Assembly: GCA_031769625.1 (NCBI GenBank) | Contig: JAUIMM010000126.1 | Coordinates: 8,996,501-9,060,500, forward strand | Origin: Taudactylus pleione | Taxonomy: Eukaryota > Chordata > Amphibia > Anura > Myobatrachidae | DNA length: 64,000 nt | Direction: 5' to 3' | Part shown: positions 23,639 through 35,650 of the stretch, one piece after another | Position numbering within the stretch: position 1 is the first letter of the stretch | Layout: every line of letters starts with the position of its first letter | Notes under the pieces: generated by a model | What the model saw: only the letters and a program-made list of their open reading frames with translations | What the model was told of the DNA's origin: nothing | Databases searched by the model: none | Program-made: the position numbers and the translations under genes

Positions 23639-25036
23639 ACCAGGATTCGGGACACCTCTACGAGAGCTGCCCGACTTCGGGTTCCTCCCTGTCGATTTAT
23701 GTAGGCCACGGTGGTAGCGTTGTCCGACTGGACCTGCACTGGGTGACCTTGGAGAACCCGATGTGCCTGCTGGAGAGCATTGAACACCGTGCGGAGCTAC
23801 AGAATGTTTATTGGAAGCTCTGTTTCAAGTCCACCTGCCCTGGAACAAGTGTGGACCCGAGACTGCTCCCCAGCCCCGAAGACTGGCGTCTGTTGTCAAC
23901 AGGACCCAATTTGCCACCCAAAACGGACGACCCTTGTTGAGATGGGTCGTCTGCAACCACCAGGCTAGGGACAGGCGAACCTCCGGAGTGAGCACCATCG
24001 TCTGGGATTTTAGAGTCTGAGGCAGTCCATTCCATTTGGACAGGATCAGGTGCTGCAGAGGTCTGGAGTGAAACTGGGCATATTCCACCATGTCGAATAC
24101 CGACACCATGGAGCCCAGTAACCTCATCGCCGAGTGCAGAGACACCCGGCGGCTCTGCAAACAACTGCGCACCCTCAACTGCAAGGCAGAGATCTTTTCC
24201 CCCGTCACAAAGATCCTTTGCTGTCCGGAGTCCAATAAGGCTCCGAGGTGCAGAATCCGTTGAGACGGGATCAGGGTGGACTTCTGCCAGTTTATTAACC
24301 AGCCGTGCCGTTGCAGTACCGCAATGGTCAGGTCCAAGTGGCGTAGAAGGAGCTCTGGAGATCCTGCCACCAAGAGAAGGTCGTCCAAGTACGGTAACAT
24401 GCGGACTCCCTGCAGCTGCAGGGAAGCCGTCATGACCGCCATCACCTTGGTGAAAACACGTGGTGCTGTCGCCAGGCCAAAAGGTAACGCCCGGAACTGA
24501 AAGTGGCCGTTGCGGATTGCAAACCTGAGGAGCTGTTGATGGCGTAAAAGAATAGGGACATGCAGGTAAGCGTCCTGCATGTCCAACGACACCATGTAGT
24601 CCCCAGGTTCCAGCGCCAGAATGATGGACCGTAGGGTCTCCATCCGAAACTTCGGCACCCGCAAAGACTTGTTGAGAGCTTTGAGGTTGAGTATCGGACG
24701 ATACGACCCATTGGGGTTCTGCACCAAAAAGAGATTGAAATAGAAACCCTGGCCCCTCTGGGAGAATGGAACAGGCACTATAACTCCAGCCTGGAGCATA
24801 GTGTGCAAGACCTTCCGCAGTTCCAAGGCTTTGTTCTGTTCTGATGGCAGACCCATGGTGAAGAATCGAGACGGGGGTCTGTGCCGGAAGGAGAGGGCGT
24901 ACCCGTGAGAAACCACCTCGAGAACCCAAGTGTCTGTCGTGGTGACTGACCAACACCGGGCGAACTGCAGCAGGCGGCCTCCCACTTTGGGATCCCCCAA
25001 AGGGAGGCCTGGACCGTCAGGCCGCAGGCTTGTCAT
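23116..25036 (-). pseudogene. DIRS reverse transcriptase-RNase H, interrupted near RNase H
   Basis: One frame runs from 25036 to 23825 with RT motifs FRALPFGLATAPRVF and the catalytic box YLDDLLLVA, then the start of RNase H (TDASLRGWGAV, LFQGRWT). A TGA follows at about 23825. RNase H continues in another frame from 23787 (VQSDNATTVAYINRQGG) to 23116. Comparison with copy 1, which reads through this point with RWTPAESALPINILEL, shows that a few bases were lost here. The first codons overlap the end of gag by about 20 bp. The overlap with the recombinase frame is the normal DIRS arrangement. Confidence 0.88.
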
Positions 25037-25415
25037 CTGGCTTAGGGGCCGGACGTCTGGTACTCCAGGCCTGCTTCCGGGGCTTGGCCGATTTTTTGGG
25101 GCCAGCCTGTCGGGGAAAGGACTGTGCTTTAGGCCTACCCTGGGCCCTATAAGGCCGAAAGGACAACGTACCTGAACCGGAAGGAATTGCAGCAGATGGG
25201 AGACATGCCGATTTGGCTGCCGCCAGTGTGGCTACAATTTTGTCCAGGTCCGGACCAAATAGAACTTCTCCATTAAAAGGCAACGCTTCCAAGCCCTTTT
25301 TGGAATCAGCGTCCGCCTTCCAAGATCGCAACCATAAGGTGCGACGAGCAGCTACAGCTGCTGAAGAAATCCGAGACGCCAGGGTACTGATGCGCTCTTC
25401 CGCGGTCCGCTGTCC
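25017..25415 (-). pseudogene. DIRS gag C-terminal remnant, 5' part deleted
   Basis: The frame reads ...ERISTLASRISSAAVAARR then RSWKADADSKKGLEALPF and a basic, proline-rich tail ending KPDDKPAA. Upstream of about 25415 the sequence changes abruptly to the leader region also seen in copy 1 near 3900-3950. The N-terminal zinc-motif part present in copy 1 is therefore missing. The join carries a short shared word (GGGACAGC), which suggests a microhomology deletion. Confidence 0.75.
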
Positions 25416-25782
25416 CAGGGAGGTAGTGGAAGTGCAGGTTAATACCTGGCTCCACGCTGCAGCCAGTCCCCAGGGAGCCCCCTGCCTGGGGACTTTGGAC
25501 CATGTTCAGCAGGGTCCCACCGCGGGACCCCTGTTGCTTACCTGTTGTCCCCCTTAGATCCAGCCATGGCCCAAAACATCTGGGGTCACCGCTAGCTGTG
25601 ACCCCAGATGCTTACCAGCATCCGCGGATCGGTACCGGCGTTCTGGTACCGGCGGGGTGTAGGGAAGACAGCATGGACGTCAGTATTGACTGTCCATGCT
25701 GTACTTCCAGATGTGCAGCCACAGCTGCAATGAAGAAAACTCTTCTAAGCCCCCCTCTAGCAGGTGCATCCGACTCCGGCTG

Positions 25783-25949
25783 GGCACCAAACGAAACTGA
25801 GATGCCTTGGCTCGGGGGCGGGGTATAGGAGCTGGACCCTAGTGCATCCTGGGAGGCTGAAAACTGAACTCTATGGTGCCCGATGCCTGACATCATCACC
25901 TATACCCCAAGGTATCCTGTGGATACCCTATGGACCTTGAAGTAGAAAT
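25783..25949. repeat. Right inverted terminal repeat of DIRS copy 2 (5' end of element)
   Basis: Inverted copy of 21680-21830; ends at ACCTTGAAGTAGAAA. It includes the likely promoter region of the element, but no single promoter motif is clear. Confidence 0.88.
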
Positions 25950-26734
25950 GCACCTTATTACCAATTAGATAAACACCTCTACATGAATGTATCTGCCTAT
26001 ATTCAGACATGGATGTGAAAACAAACAATGAAATATACTCTATGAACAAAGATTAAACGAAATAACCAGGATTAATGGCAGATGCTTGCTTGGTCTTATC
26101 CAGTAATAATAACATTCCAATTCAATACCTCTCAGACATGAGACATTACCTAACCAGAGGAGCAGGACATGTATAGAACCATTTACATTGCACAGACAGC
26201 TTAGCGTGTACACTAAAATAAGCTGCCGCTGGGACTCCAGGGTGGGATTAAATGACTATATTGCCTTTTCTATGCACATTAACCAGAGAAGTGAAAATGC
26301 CACCACACAGCTCTGCCTTGTATCACAGACATTCATTTTCTTTTTAAAATCTTTTTATAAAATAATGCTAGATTCACCCTTATTTGGAATAGTAAAGTAC
26401 ATGACGGTGATGAAGCAGTAGGGTTGTTTCTAATTTAGTGACATTTTAAATACAGTTCAGCAAAATATTTCCCCCCTAACGCATTTTCTTACGTATTTTT
26501 CCGGTGATGTTTACCTTTAAGTTTTTCCAGTCATACCCAGCCACACCACACAGCAGAATGATCGGATCATCATTATCATAATATATTATAATTATCGCAG
26601 CTGTATTCAGAAATGATACATTTAGCAAAATTCAGCTTAAAAAACAAATTCATTCCTCAGAATAGCCATGCTTTTGTTTTTATGATGCACTTAACATACA
26701 CATGCATTTAACATAGTATCGCAGCTATCCTAAG
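25950..26734. other. No feature recognised
   Basis: AT-rich sequence without supported genes. No target duplication is visible at the DIRS border, as expected for this class. Confidence 0.5.
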
Positions 26735-27081
26735 GCTGGGTACACACTAGTCGATATATCGCTCTTTCCATCGATGAGCGATATATTGGTAGCGGCTCAG
26801 CAGGGGGATTGTACACCCTATATGTCTGTGAACGACGTCATTCACAGACATATTAGATCAGCCCTGCAGCACATCCGATGCAGCTATATCTTGCAGATAT
26901 ATATACGGCACATCTGGCTTTGTGTAAGGGTGACCTGCCGAGCTCCCGTACACTGGCTGCAGGGACCGCTGACAATGACATCTCAACTGGCCAGCCAAAT
27001 TTAAATACCTGCTCAGTTATGAAGTTCGTGTGTAGCCTATCAATCGGCCGCCAGGACAGAGTCACCTTAGTGTGTACCCAG
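26735..27081. mobile_element. MITE with GCTGGGTACACACTA ends
   Basis: Left GGCTGGGTACACACTAG and right TAGTGTGTACCCAGC are inverted. An internal perfect hairpin (TCTGTGAACGACGTCATTCACAGA) lies at about 26824-26847. Superfamily not assigned, since no clear duplication is seen. Confidence 0.75.
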
Positions 27082-27524
27082 CATAATAAAAGAAGCAAAC
27101 ACATAATTGCAGTATCTTTTGGTGAACAAATTTCACGCCTGCTTGTGACACACATACGTTCACACTCTGCATCAGACCCTTTCTGTGCAATTCATTTTAT
27201 TATCCAAGGGATAAAGGGACAGCACAAACCACAGGCTGTAAAAACACACAAACTAAAAAACAAAGCAGCATCCTGTATAGTCCAACATATATCATCTTCG
27301 GTGTATGCAATCTGTCATCTAATTTAAATATCATGTCTCATAAAAAAAAAAAAAAAAAGGTTTGCAGATCTCCCATGACATCATATTGCCATGTGTATAT
27401 GGGTCAATGAAATGTGCAAAAACAAAAGTCCCTTTATTCCGGTTACATTGTATTCACGTATGCTGTCATGTGATACTGGATAGCAGCATATTTACATAGT
27501 ATAAAAATGACTGTACAGGACAAT

Positions 27525-28024
27525 GGGCCTGATTCTGCAAGGAACGCAGTTGCTTAAACGCACACAATCGGCGATTGTTGCGTTCTGCACATGCGTATGC
27601 ATCGCAGTACATGTGTGCAAACCGGCCACTGCGATCAGGACTGAGATCGCAGTGACTACACAGACCCAGGAAGTGCCATTTGTGGGTGGTAACGGGGTGG
27701 TGGTCTGTCGAACACAGGCGTGCCAGTGCGTTTCAACGGTGTTGCAGGGGCGTGCATAAATTATTCACTGCGATACCCTATGCAGCCTGAGGCATCATAG
27801 CGTACGCTGAAGTGAGCAATTCCTGAGTAAGGTCTGACCTGCCTTAACTGTGCGTGAGACTGCGATGGTACTCGATTGTACTGATGTTTATACGGATGTG
27901 CATGTAGGGGAAGTGGGCGTCTTTATGTAGTGATGCGGCAGCATTGCGATTGCTACGGATTAGCATAAATTCATAGTAAAACTGCGTGCGTACGCTATAT
28001 TGTGATCCATAGTGAATCAGGCCC
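27525..28024. mobile_element. GGGCCTGATTC-family MITE, 500 bp
   Basis: Ends GGGCCTGATTCTGC and GTGAATCAGGCCC; flanks AAT and GAT fit a decayed 3-bp duplication. Read in reverse complement, its interior matches the element at 42161-42693 and the truncated one at 36255-36525, defining one MITE subfamily. Confidence 0.88.
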
Positions 28025-29168
28025 GATGTCTCCAAAGGAAAAAACTGTGTACTGTAGCTATGTCTTTTATCTTTTTATTTCATGCAAAGCATGTCTACAA
28101 ACATAATAGCACAAATCTTCTTCATCTGTCCAGTATGTAACTTTGTGCACAATATGACAGCTTTCCCCATAGTCACTACTTACCAGAGCAGATAGATAAA
28201 TGACCTGCATGCTGAGAGCAGCACTATGTGTAACACTACGCACAAGCAACAGTCAGTGAGAACACATGAAAGGACAGGAAGACAAGACAACACCAGTGAC
28301 TGCAGGCACTGCTCTACACCTGGGACTGAACTTCTCTCATTAATAATTATGTACTGCTCTGCTTTATGACTGATTAAGCCATCGCCTGTCACATTTGTAG
28401 CCGCAGGAGGAAACTAATGATGATATCATGCTTTGCTTAAAAATAAAACATCTTTCCCTGTCTTAAACAAGGACTATTGATACTCTTATTTCATGTCATG
28501 CAATATTTATTTTACATTTCCCTATTTATTTTTAGAAGGGAATTCCGGTTATAAGAAACGAGAAAGGAAGAAACACATTTATGGATATATGTGCTTATTT
28601 ACATAAAATAAATGTTTAAGATGCTTAGTAATAAATCAGGTTGTATGGAATTATTGGGTTTTAAAGCTCCTGCCTGTTAGAGGAACTTCAGCTATAGTGC
28701 AATGCCTGCATGGAAAATAAAAGGGCCTAATGCTGCATATCTGTTTTAATTTCCCCTGTGTGTATGACAACAGCAATTAAGCCTACTAGATATCATTAGA
28801 GACAATGGATTGGAAGGTTTGTCATGAGGCAATCAGTGAACAAGGGATTCAAGATAAATAGGTTATAGAGCCTCTTTACGTGGTTACTGTATAAGTGAAT
28901 AATAGAATTGTCTCCCTTGCTGTCTATACCACTGTCCACTAAACTTCTCCTTTACACTAAAGGATTATGGGCCTGACGCTGTCGGGATACTGGTGCCGGT
29001 ATTTAGACTACATCCCCTGCGGCAATTTGGGGGTGGGGGGGTGACAGGCTGTGTTCTTGAAAACGGGGGCATGACGGCTCTGTTTTCAAGGTATTCCATG
29101 GCCAGGGTCTGCATCTTCCAACGCAGATTTCCTGAGCTCTGCAGCGTCGTTACACCGGAGATCCTGAG
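28025..29168. other. No gene recognised
   Basis: GGGCCTGACGCTGTCGGG at 28970 could be a decayed family end; nothing else is supported. Confidence 0.45.
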
Positions 29169-29704
29169 TAACCGGAGGGTTATTTTAAAAAAAAAAGGGG
29201 TAGTGGAGTTGGGTTTCATCGCACTGGTATGTGTTGAATGTTGGAACCACTATGTGTGTTAAACGTCCAATAAATGGTAGTGGTGGTGCTCCCTGGAGTG
29301 AACTAATAGTTATGTTGAAGGGCAAGAAAGACAGAAAGCACTCTTAATTATATATCCAATAATATTAATATATACCTTTTAATTCAAAGTTGCCCTCATT
29401 TCTATACTGGGTGTATTTTATTATCCATGTCATTTGTACATGAATATTGTATGTGTTTGTTTATATTTTTGTCAATACTTTGCCGTCCCTTAGAGATTAG
29501 GGACTTAATATCCCGCATTTCATCCCCCACTTTCCAGCATATGCACTTTACCCTTTTTTATGGTGTCTTTTGTAAGTAATTTTTAACTTTATTCATTTCT
29601 TTAAATTATTAGTTGTATTTTAATATTATTAGTTATATAAATAAGAGTGCTCTTGATATAGAGACTTTCTGTCTTTCTTGCCCTTCAACATAACCGGAGG
29701 GTTA
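29169..29704. mobile_element. 508-bp insertion with 14-bp target duplication and inner hairpin arms
   Basis: TAACCGGAGGGTTA occurs at 29169-29182 and again at 29691-29704, so 29183-29690 looks like one insertion. A duplication this long with an A-rich run beside the left copy suggests target-primed retroposition. A 29-bp perfect inverted repeat (29310-29338 and 29665-29693, word AAGGGCAAGAAAGACAG) encloses AT-rich sequence. Its right arm shares TAA with the duplication. No coding capacity. Confidence 0.65.
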
Positions 29705-30727
29705 CCCAATTGTCCAATGGATCCAGCAACGGATAACAGAGGCGTCTATTTACACAAGATGCCTCCTGGGGCTTTTGAATATTGTACAAAGACGCAGAGG
29801 CTGTGCTACTGCATACAACGCTGTATCAGTTCCTTAATCATTATTATTGTAACTAAGACTCCATAAAGACCAATTTTATCTGAGAGAAGTCGATGCCAAT
29901 TTTCTGGGGCAACAGTTGGCAGTTCTGATCACTGCCAGAGGGACAACTTTATACAGGATGTTCCAGGTCTAGTCCCACCTAATTCGTCAGAGTCCAAGAA
30001 AGAATAGGGTGCTAATCACTATAATCAGAATCACCAGCTTAAACAAAAATGCCAGAATGTGTGAATGGGGACATACATACTTCAATGGAATAGATCACAC
30101 TAGAAAATGTTTGGGTTAGAATTCTTTAGGACAAGTTTTGCCAGAAATAACAGTGGAATATAAAGTTGTCCATGAGAAGATAAGGTGTCTTATTCAAAGT
30201 CCATCTGAAACACTACTTATATTTTTTTCCTTCTCATGTTGTAATTTTTCGTACTGTACATGCACACATTTTCTCAATCCACGTCTTTTTCAGTCTCAAA
30301 TGTGACTGGAATGCATACTGTACAACTGCAGGTGGCATGCAGACACAGCTACAGTACTACAATACAGGGTGTGGTGTGGATATGTATTTGCACAGTGCGA
30401 TTCAATTGGCTATTGTAAAGTCTCAATCGCAGCCACCTGGAGGGGTCTGAGTTGCACATGCTTTGACCCTGGTGTAGTGTAAATTTGATAATAACTGCAT
30501 GCTATTGGAGGCAAACTGTGAATGTACAGCAATTTATGCAAAACCCTTGAAACTAATATAAAAGTGATTATACATGTCACTACACACTTTACTGAAATAA
30601 AGAATCCTTCAGGTTCTATTGGGGATGGGGAGGCACGCTCATGGATTCTTAAATGTTACTAAATACACACAAATCACTCCACCAGCCACAATCCAGTCTC
30701 ATCTCAACTAGGTACAACAAGCGGAGT

Positions 30728-30836
30728 GAGACTCAGCCACGGGGAAAGAGTCGCAGCCACGGGGAAAGAGATGCAGCCACGGGGAAAGAGTCGCAGCCAC
30801 GGGGAAAGAGTCGCAGCCACGGGGAAAGAGTCGCAG
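30728..30836. repeat. 18-bp minisatellite, about six copies
   Basis: Unit AGTCGCAGCCACGGGGAA, nearly perfect, located about 200 bp downstream of the MOB3B exon on the coding strand of that gene. Confidence 0.95.
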
Positions 30837-31036
30837 CTCCAGATTTGTGCCACTTACTCAGAATTGGTTGGCAAGATATGAATGGATTTGCAATTACATT
30901 TTGTGACAATGGAAGTATTTCGCCGAATAAGGCCAAAGATGTGTAGCTTTGATAATACTGTCCAATAATATTCATAATATGTAAATATAGTTCTCTCCAG
31001 ATATAAATAAGATAGAAAGTAGGTTCTCTCACTTAC

Positions 31037-31239
31037 CAATGGTTCTAGTTCCTTGCGATCTATCAGATTCAGTTCCGTCACAAAGTAGTAAAAGTGCTTG
31101 TAGCAGGTATTGACATGTGCTTCTGCTCCCATGATAATGATGCGGTCAAAGTGATGGATATATACATGGACAAACACACGGAACAGCCTGCACAGGATCT
31201 TCTTACAGATCTGAAGGAAGTTCTTTGGGAAAGGGACTC
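31037..31239 (-). CDS. MOB3B: MOB3B internal coding exon
   Basis: The 203-bp exon encodes 67 codons, starting [15 protein letters not shown] and ending IDRKELEPL. It is preceded by the acceptor TTGATAG at 31240 and followed by the donor GTAAGTGAG from 31036. Two bases at its start complete a glycine codon from the previous exon and it ends in phase 0. MOB proteins are small co-activators that bind NDR/LATS or MST kinases. The exon covers the second half of the MOB fold, including HVYIHHF, whose first and last histidines correspond to the zinc-binding pair of MOB1. From memory of the family, [10 protein letters not shown] and IDRKELEPL fit MOB3B better than MOB3A or MOB3C. Neighbouring exons were not found in the window. 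Confidence 0.9.
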
Positions 31240-32916
31240 CTATCAATGCAAGCAGATACAATGACAAAATGATTACACCAGAAATGTCTTTAGTGTCCCT
31301 GTATCAGTATTCCTACTGAAGGACTGGTATGGGGACTTGGTATATGTGAAATGGATACATTCAGCAACATTAGAAAAACATTAAATAAACAATGCCAAGA
31401 TCAGTCGGCCTTTCTCAGACTATCAGATGGCACAGCTGTATATTAGTATGGTTGATCTCTTGCTATTGGTTATTACATGATATACACAAAAAGGAACATT
31501 TAGGTGCTTCTGTTTCGGAACAAAAAGAAAAGCTACAATAATATAAATGTCAGTTAGATCGTCGTAATTTAGCCCTATATTGTTACTTGTCCAACTAGTT
31601 CAACAAATACAATTTCAGCAGACTCCCTAAAAGCAAGAGATGCACATTCAAGCACTTCATAATGACCAGTCACGCTAAGTAGCTGTGGATAATACTAAAC
31701 ATTTATTCCATGGAAGCTTATTTTTAAGATCGTTTCCCTTTCTGGTGTTGTTTGCAAGTGAGTAATAGTAGAACAGTCATTTTAGTACTTAGTAAGAAAT
31801 ATGATATGAGGGCTTTATATAGAGGAATAAAAAGATCATTAGTATAATGAACTGCTGCTTCAGAGCTAACTATGTATTTTTCTGTCGACAGGATGATTAA
31901 ACTTTACAAATTACAGCAATCTACACATAATCTAATCAATCTTCATCCATGTTCTGTCATCACTTTATCCCAGTTACAGTACAATGGGATTCATTTACAA
32001 AAGAAGTACAATAGGCCAAAACTAAGCACACATTTCCAACACTGCTACAGATCGGCTGCTTGGCTTGCTGCACTTTACTGTATAAGGAAAACCTCCCACG
32101 ATAATTAACGGAACACTCTTAATATAAATTCCTTAAAAGTCTCAGAATCTGGCCTTGCATATGGTTCACTATCTCACCCCCTCTCCCCACCAATTTCACA
32201 TTCTCTTTCTACTATGAACAGTTAACCTAGATAAATAGCTGTAATGATATGGGGTAATGCACAAGTTTATCATGTGTTCATGTTTTCCGTAGAAATCAAT
32301 AGAGAATTACTAACTTGTCAGAAAACGATTTTTATGAAACATAAAACGCCTCTGTGTAAGTAATGGGCTAAGAGTACTAACAGGATTTTGAATGTTACAA
32401 CAAAAATGATGAAGTCAGCAGAAAAAATTAGAGCAAAAAGAAACAAGACAGGTTCCAACACAGCTATTACTTGCACCGACTATAAATCATAAAACGGTTC
32501 AATTCAAACTTGGTTAGAACGGAATTGAATAATGCTGACTATAAAAACTATATACAGCAAGAATTCGATCTTTCCTCTAAATTAAAAGTGTCCACACAAA
32601 GGTGTCACCGCTGGTTTTATTTCATTCACTACAAAAAAGGATTTTGCTAGTAATTTACTTGCTAATATATTGACTGCTATAATAAATGTATTCCTGTGTG
32701 TGGGATAACTGAAGTTACAAATAGAACTGGTAAGCTCTTTGATATCCCATTATGAAAAGACAATACTGACAATTCCAATTTTGCACTTGGTTGCACTAAA
32801 GACACTTTATTAAACACCTCACAGCGTTATGCTGTGCAGAAAAGGACAATGTTCTGTGCTGACATAAACATAATGGTTTAATATTGTACACACATACCTC
32901 TGCAAACCGCAACTTA
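31240..32916. other. MOB3B intron, no further feature seen
   Basis: AT-rich sequence with no supported exon or repeat border. The upstream exon, holding the two zinc-binding cysteines, should lie further right, beyond the window. Confidence 0.55.
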
Positions 32917-33117
32917 CAGATGTGTCCTCTTACATCTTTGCCGCTGTAGCGGCAAATCACGGCACGCATGGCGCGAGTTGCTTACCGCCGAGCTGCATTC
33001 GCATCCACAACTCCGTAGGATTGCATGGTGCAAACGCCGCACGCGGCTAATCGCATGGCGCAATGCATGCACACGTTTCTAGTGCAATCGGCAAAGATGC
33101 AAGAGGACATATCTGTG
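32917..33117. mobile_element. Short MITE with ACAGATRTGTCCTCTT ends
   Basis: Left ACAGATGTGTCCTCTTACAT and right ATGCAAGAGGACATATCTGT are inverted over about 28 bp including CTTTGCCG. The interior is GC-rich with CGGCACGCATGGCGC-type palindromes. Confidence 0.8.
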
Positions 33118-33639
33118 ACATTCTACAGTTGCAGTGAGGTATTTGAGTCTATTTATTATAGGGAGATAAGCACTAGATCTGGCAAACACAGGTGTTTTCT
33201 CCAGAGATAGGGCTTCATGCTATTTAAGCTGTAATGGAGGCAAATGGGGCATGTGCTCGGGGTGACGGAGATCCGGGCACCCAGCAGGGGCCTGGAACCG
33301 GTGGGTAGGATACATGAAATCTCTGTACACCTGGGGACTGGGAGCAGGGAGGTAGGGCGGATAACCATATGCTGATGTCCTCCCATGGGCTGTGCAGTGC
33401 AGCAATAGACTGCATGGCCCCGGTCTCTCCTCTGATGTCCCCTCCTCACTCACAGCCTCAGCGGGACATGTCTGGCTGCCTGCTTCTGGAGTGCTGCTTT
33501 GACTGAATAAGAGAAAAGCATAGACCACTAACAGGTAAGTTATAGTCACTAGTCACTAGTGCAGTCACTAGTAATTTTAACATTAGTGAAAGTAACACCA
33601 AAAGTAGCTCATTCCGGTGATAGAGATACATCATTTACT

Positions 33640-35130
33640 ATATCCCGCAGAGCAAAAGTTTTAACCTGGATCCAGAATCTCTTGATCACGGGACAATCCC
33701 ATAGGCAGTGATAAATTGACGCATCAACACAGGCACATTTGGTTCACACTGGGGACTGTCAGAGGCCTATCAGAAAGTCTCTGAAGGGAGACAACTAGCC
33801 TCTGTAATACATTTTAAAATGCATTTCTTGATACATGGTGGAAGATAAGGTTATGTTCACAAAAAGCAAAGCCTATGGTATATCATTCAGGTTTAATGTA
33901 GCAAAATGAACCAGCCAGTTAGACATACCCGAGGGCTTAGCAATAAAAAATGGGGAACATGCAATAACTGGTACCAATGGGTGACTGCTCAAACAATAGT
34001 CTGAGAGAGAAAGATAGGTCTAATTTGTTAGATATATCAGCCGGTGACAAAAGGGGCAATATCTTGCTTGTACAGTATAATGTTGTGTCTGAAAGAAGGC
34101 AAATCTATGCAAACCTATAATGTCATATATGGAATTATAGTAAGTACTTTACTGGAAAGTTTATTAACAAACATACCAGTATTCTGTATCCTGTGACATG
34201 CCTGTTTTGTAAAAGGGGAACAAGCTTCCCCATCCTGGAAAAAAAAAGTATGGTGACTATTCAGAGCCCATTTATTCTGTAATTTATGCCACAGATTCCA
34301 AGGTGACATAAGTAACTGGTTATTGGCCATAGTGGGAAATATCTTTTGTCGGTATAGGTGGAGAAACTACATCAAAGACATTCTTGGCAAAAACTGTTGT
34401 TCCAAAACTGTGTAAGCATAACAATCCTGCTGATGTACCCAATCGTGGATATACTGACAAATAGCTGCCTGATTGTCTAATTTATCATCGGGAAGATACA
34501 CTCCACCCTCCGCCTTAGCACATCGTAAGACTGCCAGGCTTTTTTCAGACTTTTTATTGTTCCATTTGAAATGTCTGAAAGTATGCCAGGTAGATCAGTT
34601 TGAGACAATAAAATGGGAATTATTTGCAGAAGATATAGGATTTTTGGAAAGTCACAATTTTAATTAAATTAACCCTACCTATCGAAAAAAGATAGAGGAA
34701 GGTGACGCCACTGCTTGAGTTTGTCCGCTGCCCTCAGAATAAGTATTTGTACATTCAAATCATAAAGAGTATCCACTGCTTAAGGGACATAAATTCCCAG
34801 GAATTTTGTAAGAGATGGGGCCCACTGAAGGCACAAAGAGTCTAGCCTCGGCTAGTTGCCCAAAAACAAAGCCACCAATTTATCCATAGTAATGAGAAAA
34901 CCCAAGATCAGGCCAAACTGTGATATTCTATCCATGAGTCTAGGAATACACCAGTCCAGATGAGAGACATACAGAAGAAGATCATCCGCAAAGGCTGTGA
35001 CTTTAACCTCAAACCTAAATTAAAAAGGAAAGACAACAGTGGGCAGTCTTGACGGGTCCCCTTAGAAAACCTTAATGGGGTACCCCTGAGGTCATTAACT
35101 ACTAGATAAGATGTGCGGTCTTGTTGCACA
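33640..35130 (-). pseudogene. L1/Tx1-like LINE reverse-transcriptase relic
   Basis: On the minus strand 35130 to about 34900 reads RGTPLRFSKGTRQDCPLLSFLFNL, an RT block of L1-clade LINEs. The catalytic box FADDLLLYVSHLDW follows near 34980, and later blocks (GRVNLIKI) run towards 34650. Stops and frameshifts are frequent. The 3' end is vague. Reverse transcription at the target site would be its role in a live element. Clade assignment between L1 and Tx1 is uncertain. Confidence 0.65.
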
Positions 35131-35529
35131 TAAAGTCAAGAGGGGGTAGCAAGTACTACTTACACAGGCCTGGATTGGTTGGAGAGGCACATTGAGCTGC
35201 TGTGTGCTGGGCTTCGGAAGGTCCAAGGAGGCTGTTGTTGCTTAACAGCTGCAGTCTCCACTCTCTTCCTGCAAGTGTTATGGGGGGAGGCGATAGCACT
35301 AATCGCCCCCTTCCTGGATCTTCCCCCTGGCACAGTGCTGAGTACTTTTTAAAATTGTTTGGGAAGGGGCGTAGATACGCCTACCTGAATTAGCCACGGC
35401 GCCCCAGTATCCAGGCCTATCACTACTCTCGACAGCCATAAGAGTACAGGGTTTGCCCAATGTTCGACATTATCATCAGCATAGTCGCACCAAATACGCT
35501 GTAGACAAGACTGAAAATCCATACTCTGA

Positions 35530-35650
35530 GGGGTATATTTACTAAAGTGCGGGTTTTTAGAAGTGGAGAAGTTGCCCATAGCAACCAATCAGATTCTACT
35601 TATGTATCTACCACCTTCTAGAAGATAACAGAATCTGATTGGCCATTCAA
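35530..35650. mobile_element. Partial MITE, GTATATTTACTAAAGTGCGGG type
   Basis: Starts GGGGTATATTTACTAAAG, then GCCCATAGCAACCAATCAGA. The partner arm AGAATCTGATTGG is present at 35628-35642, but the outer right end is missing. Confidence 0.65.

Larger units (their letters stand above)
21658..25949 (-). mobile_element. DIRS-type retrotransposon copy 2, with both ends
   Basis: Inverted terminal repeats lie at 21658-21830 and 25783-25949, and a short internal complementary region at about 21975-22070. Between them on the minus strand are a gag remnant, RT-RNase H and an overlapping tyrosine recombinase. This layout is diagnostic of DIRS elements. In the known model the complementary region templates joining of the two ends into a circle, which the recombinase integrates without target duplication. 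The element is shorter than complete DIRS copies because the front of gag is deleted, and RT-RNase H is interrupted. It is probably not autonomous, though its recombinase frame is open. Confidence 0.93.

Noticed and set aside
1..31036. Last MOB3B exon (expected to encode KEMT..RMCH)
   Set aside because: I scanned for the complement of the expected short ending and found no convincing acceptor-bounded match; it probably lies left of the window.
33220..33549. Minus-strand frame of 109 codons with a hydrophobic start (MTITYLLVVYAFLLF)
   Set aside because: Looks like a signal peptide, but no family motif follows and no supporting splice or promoter evidence is seen; may be chance.
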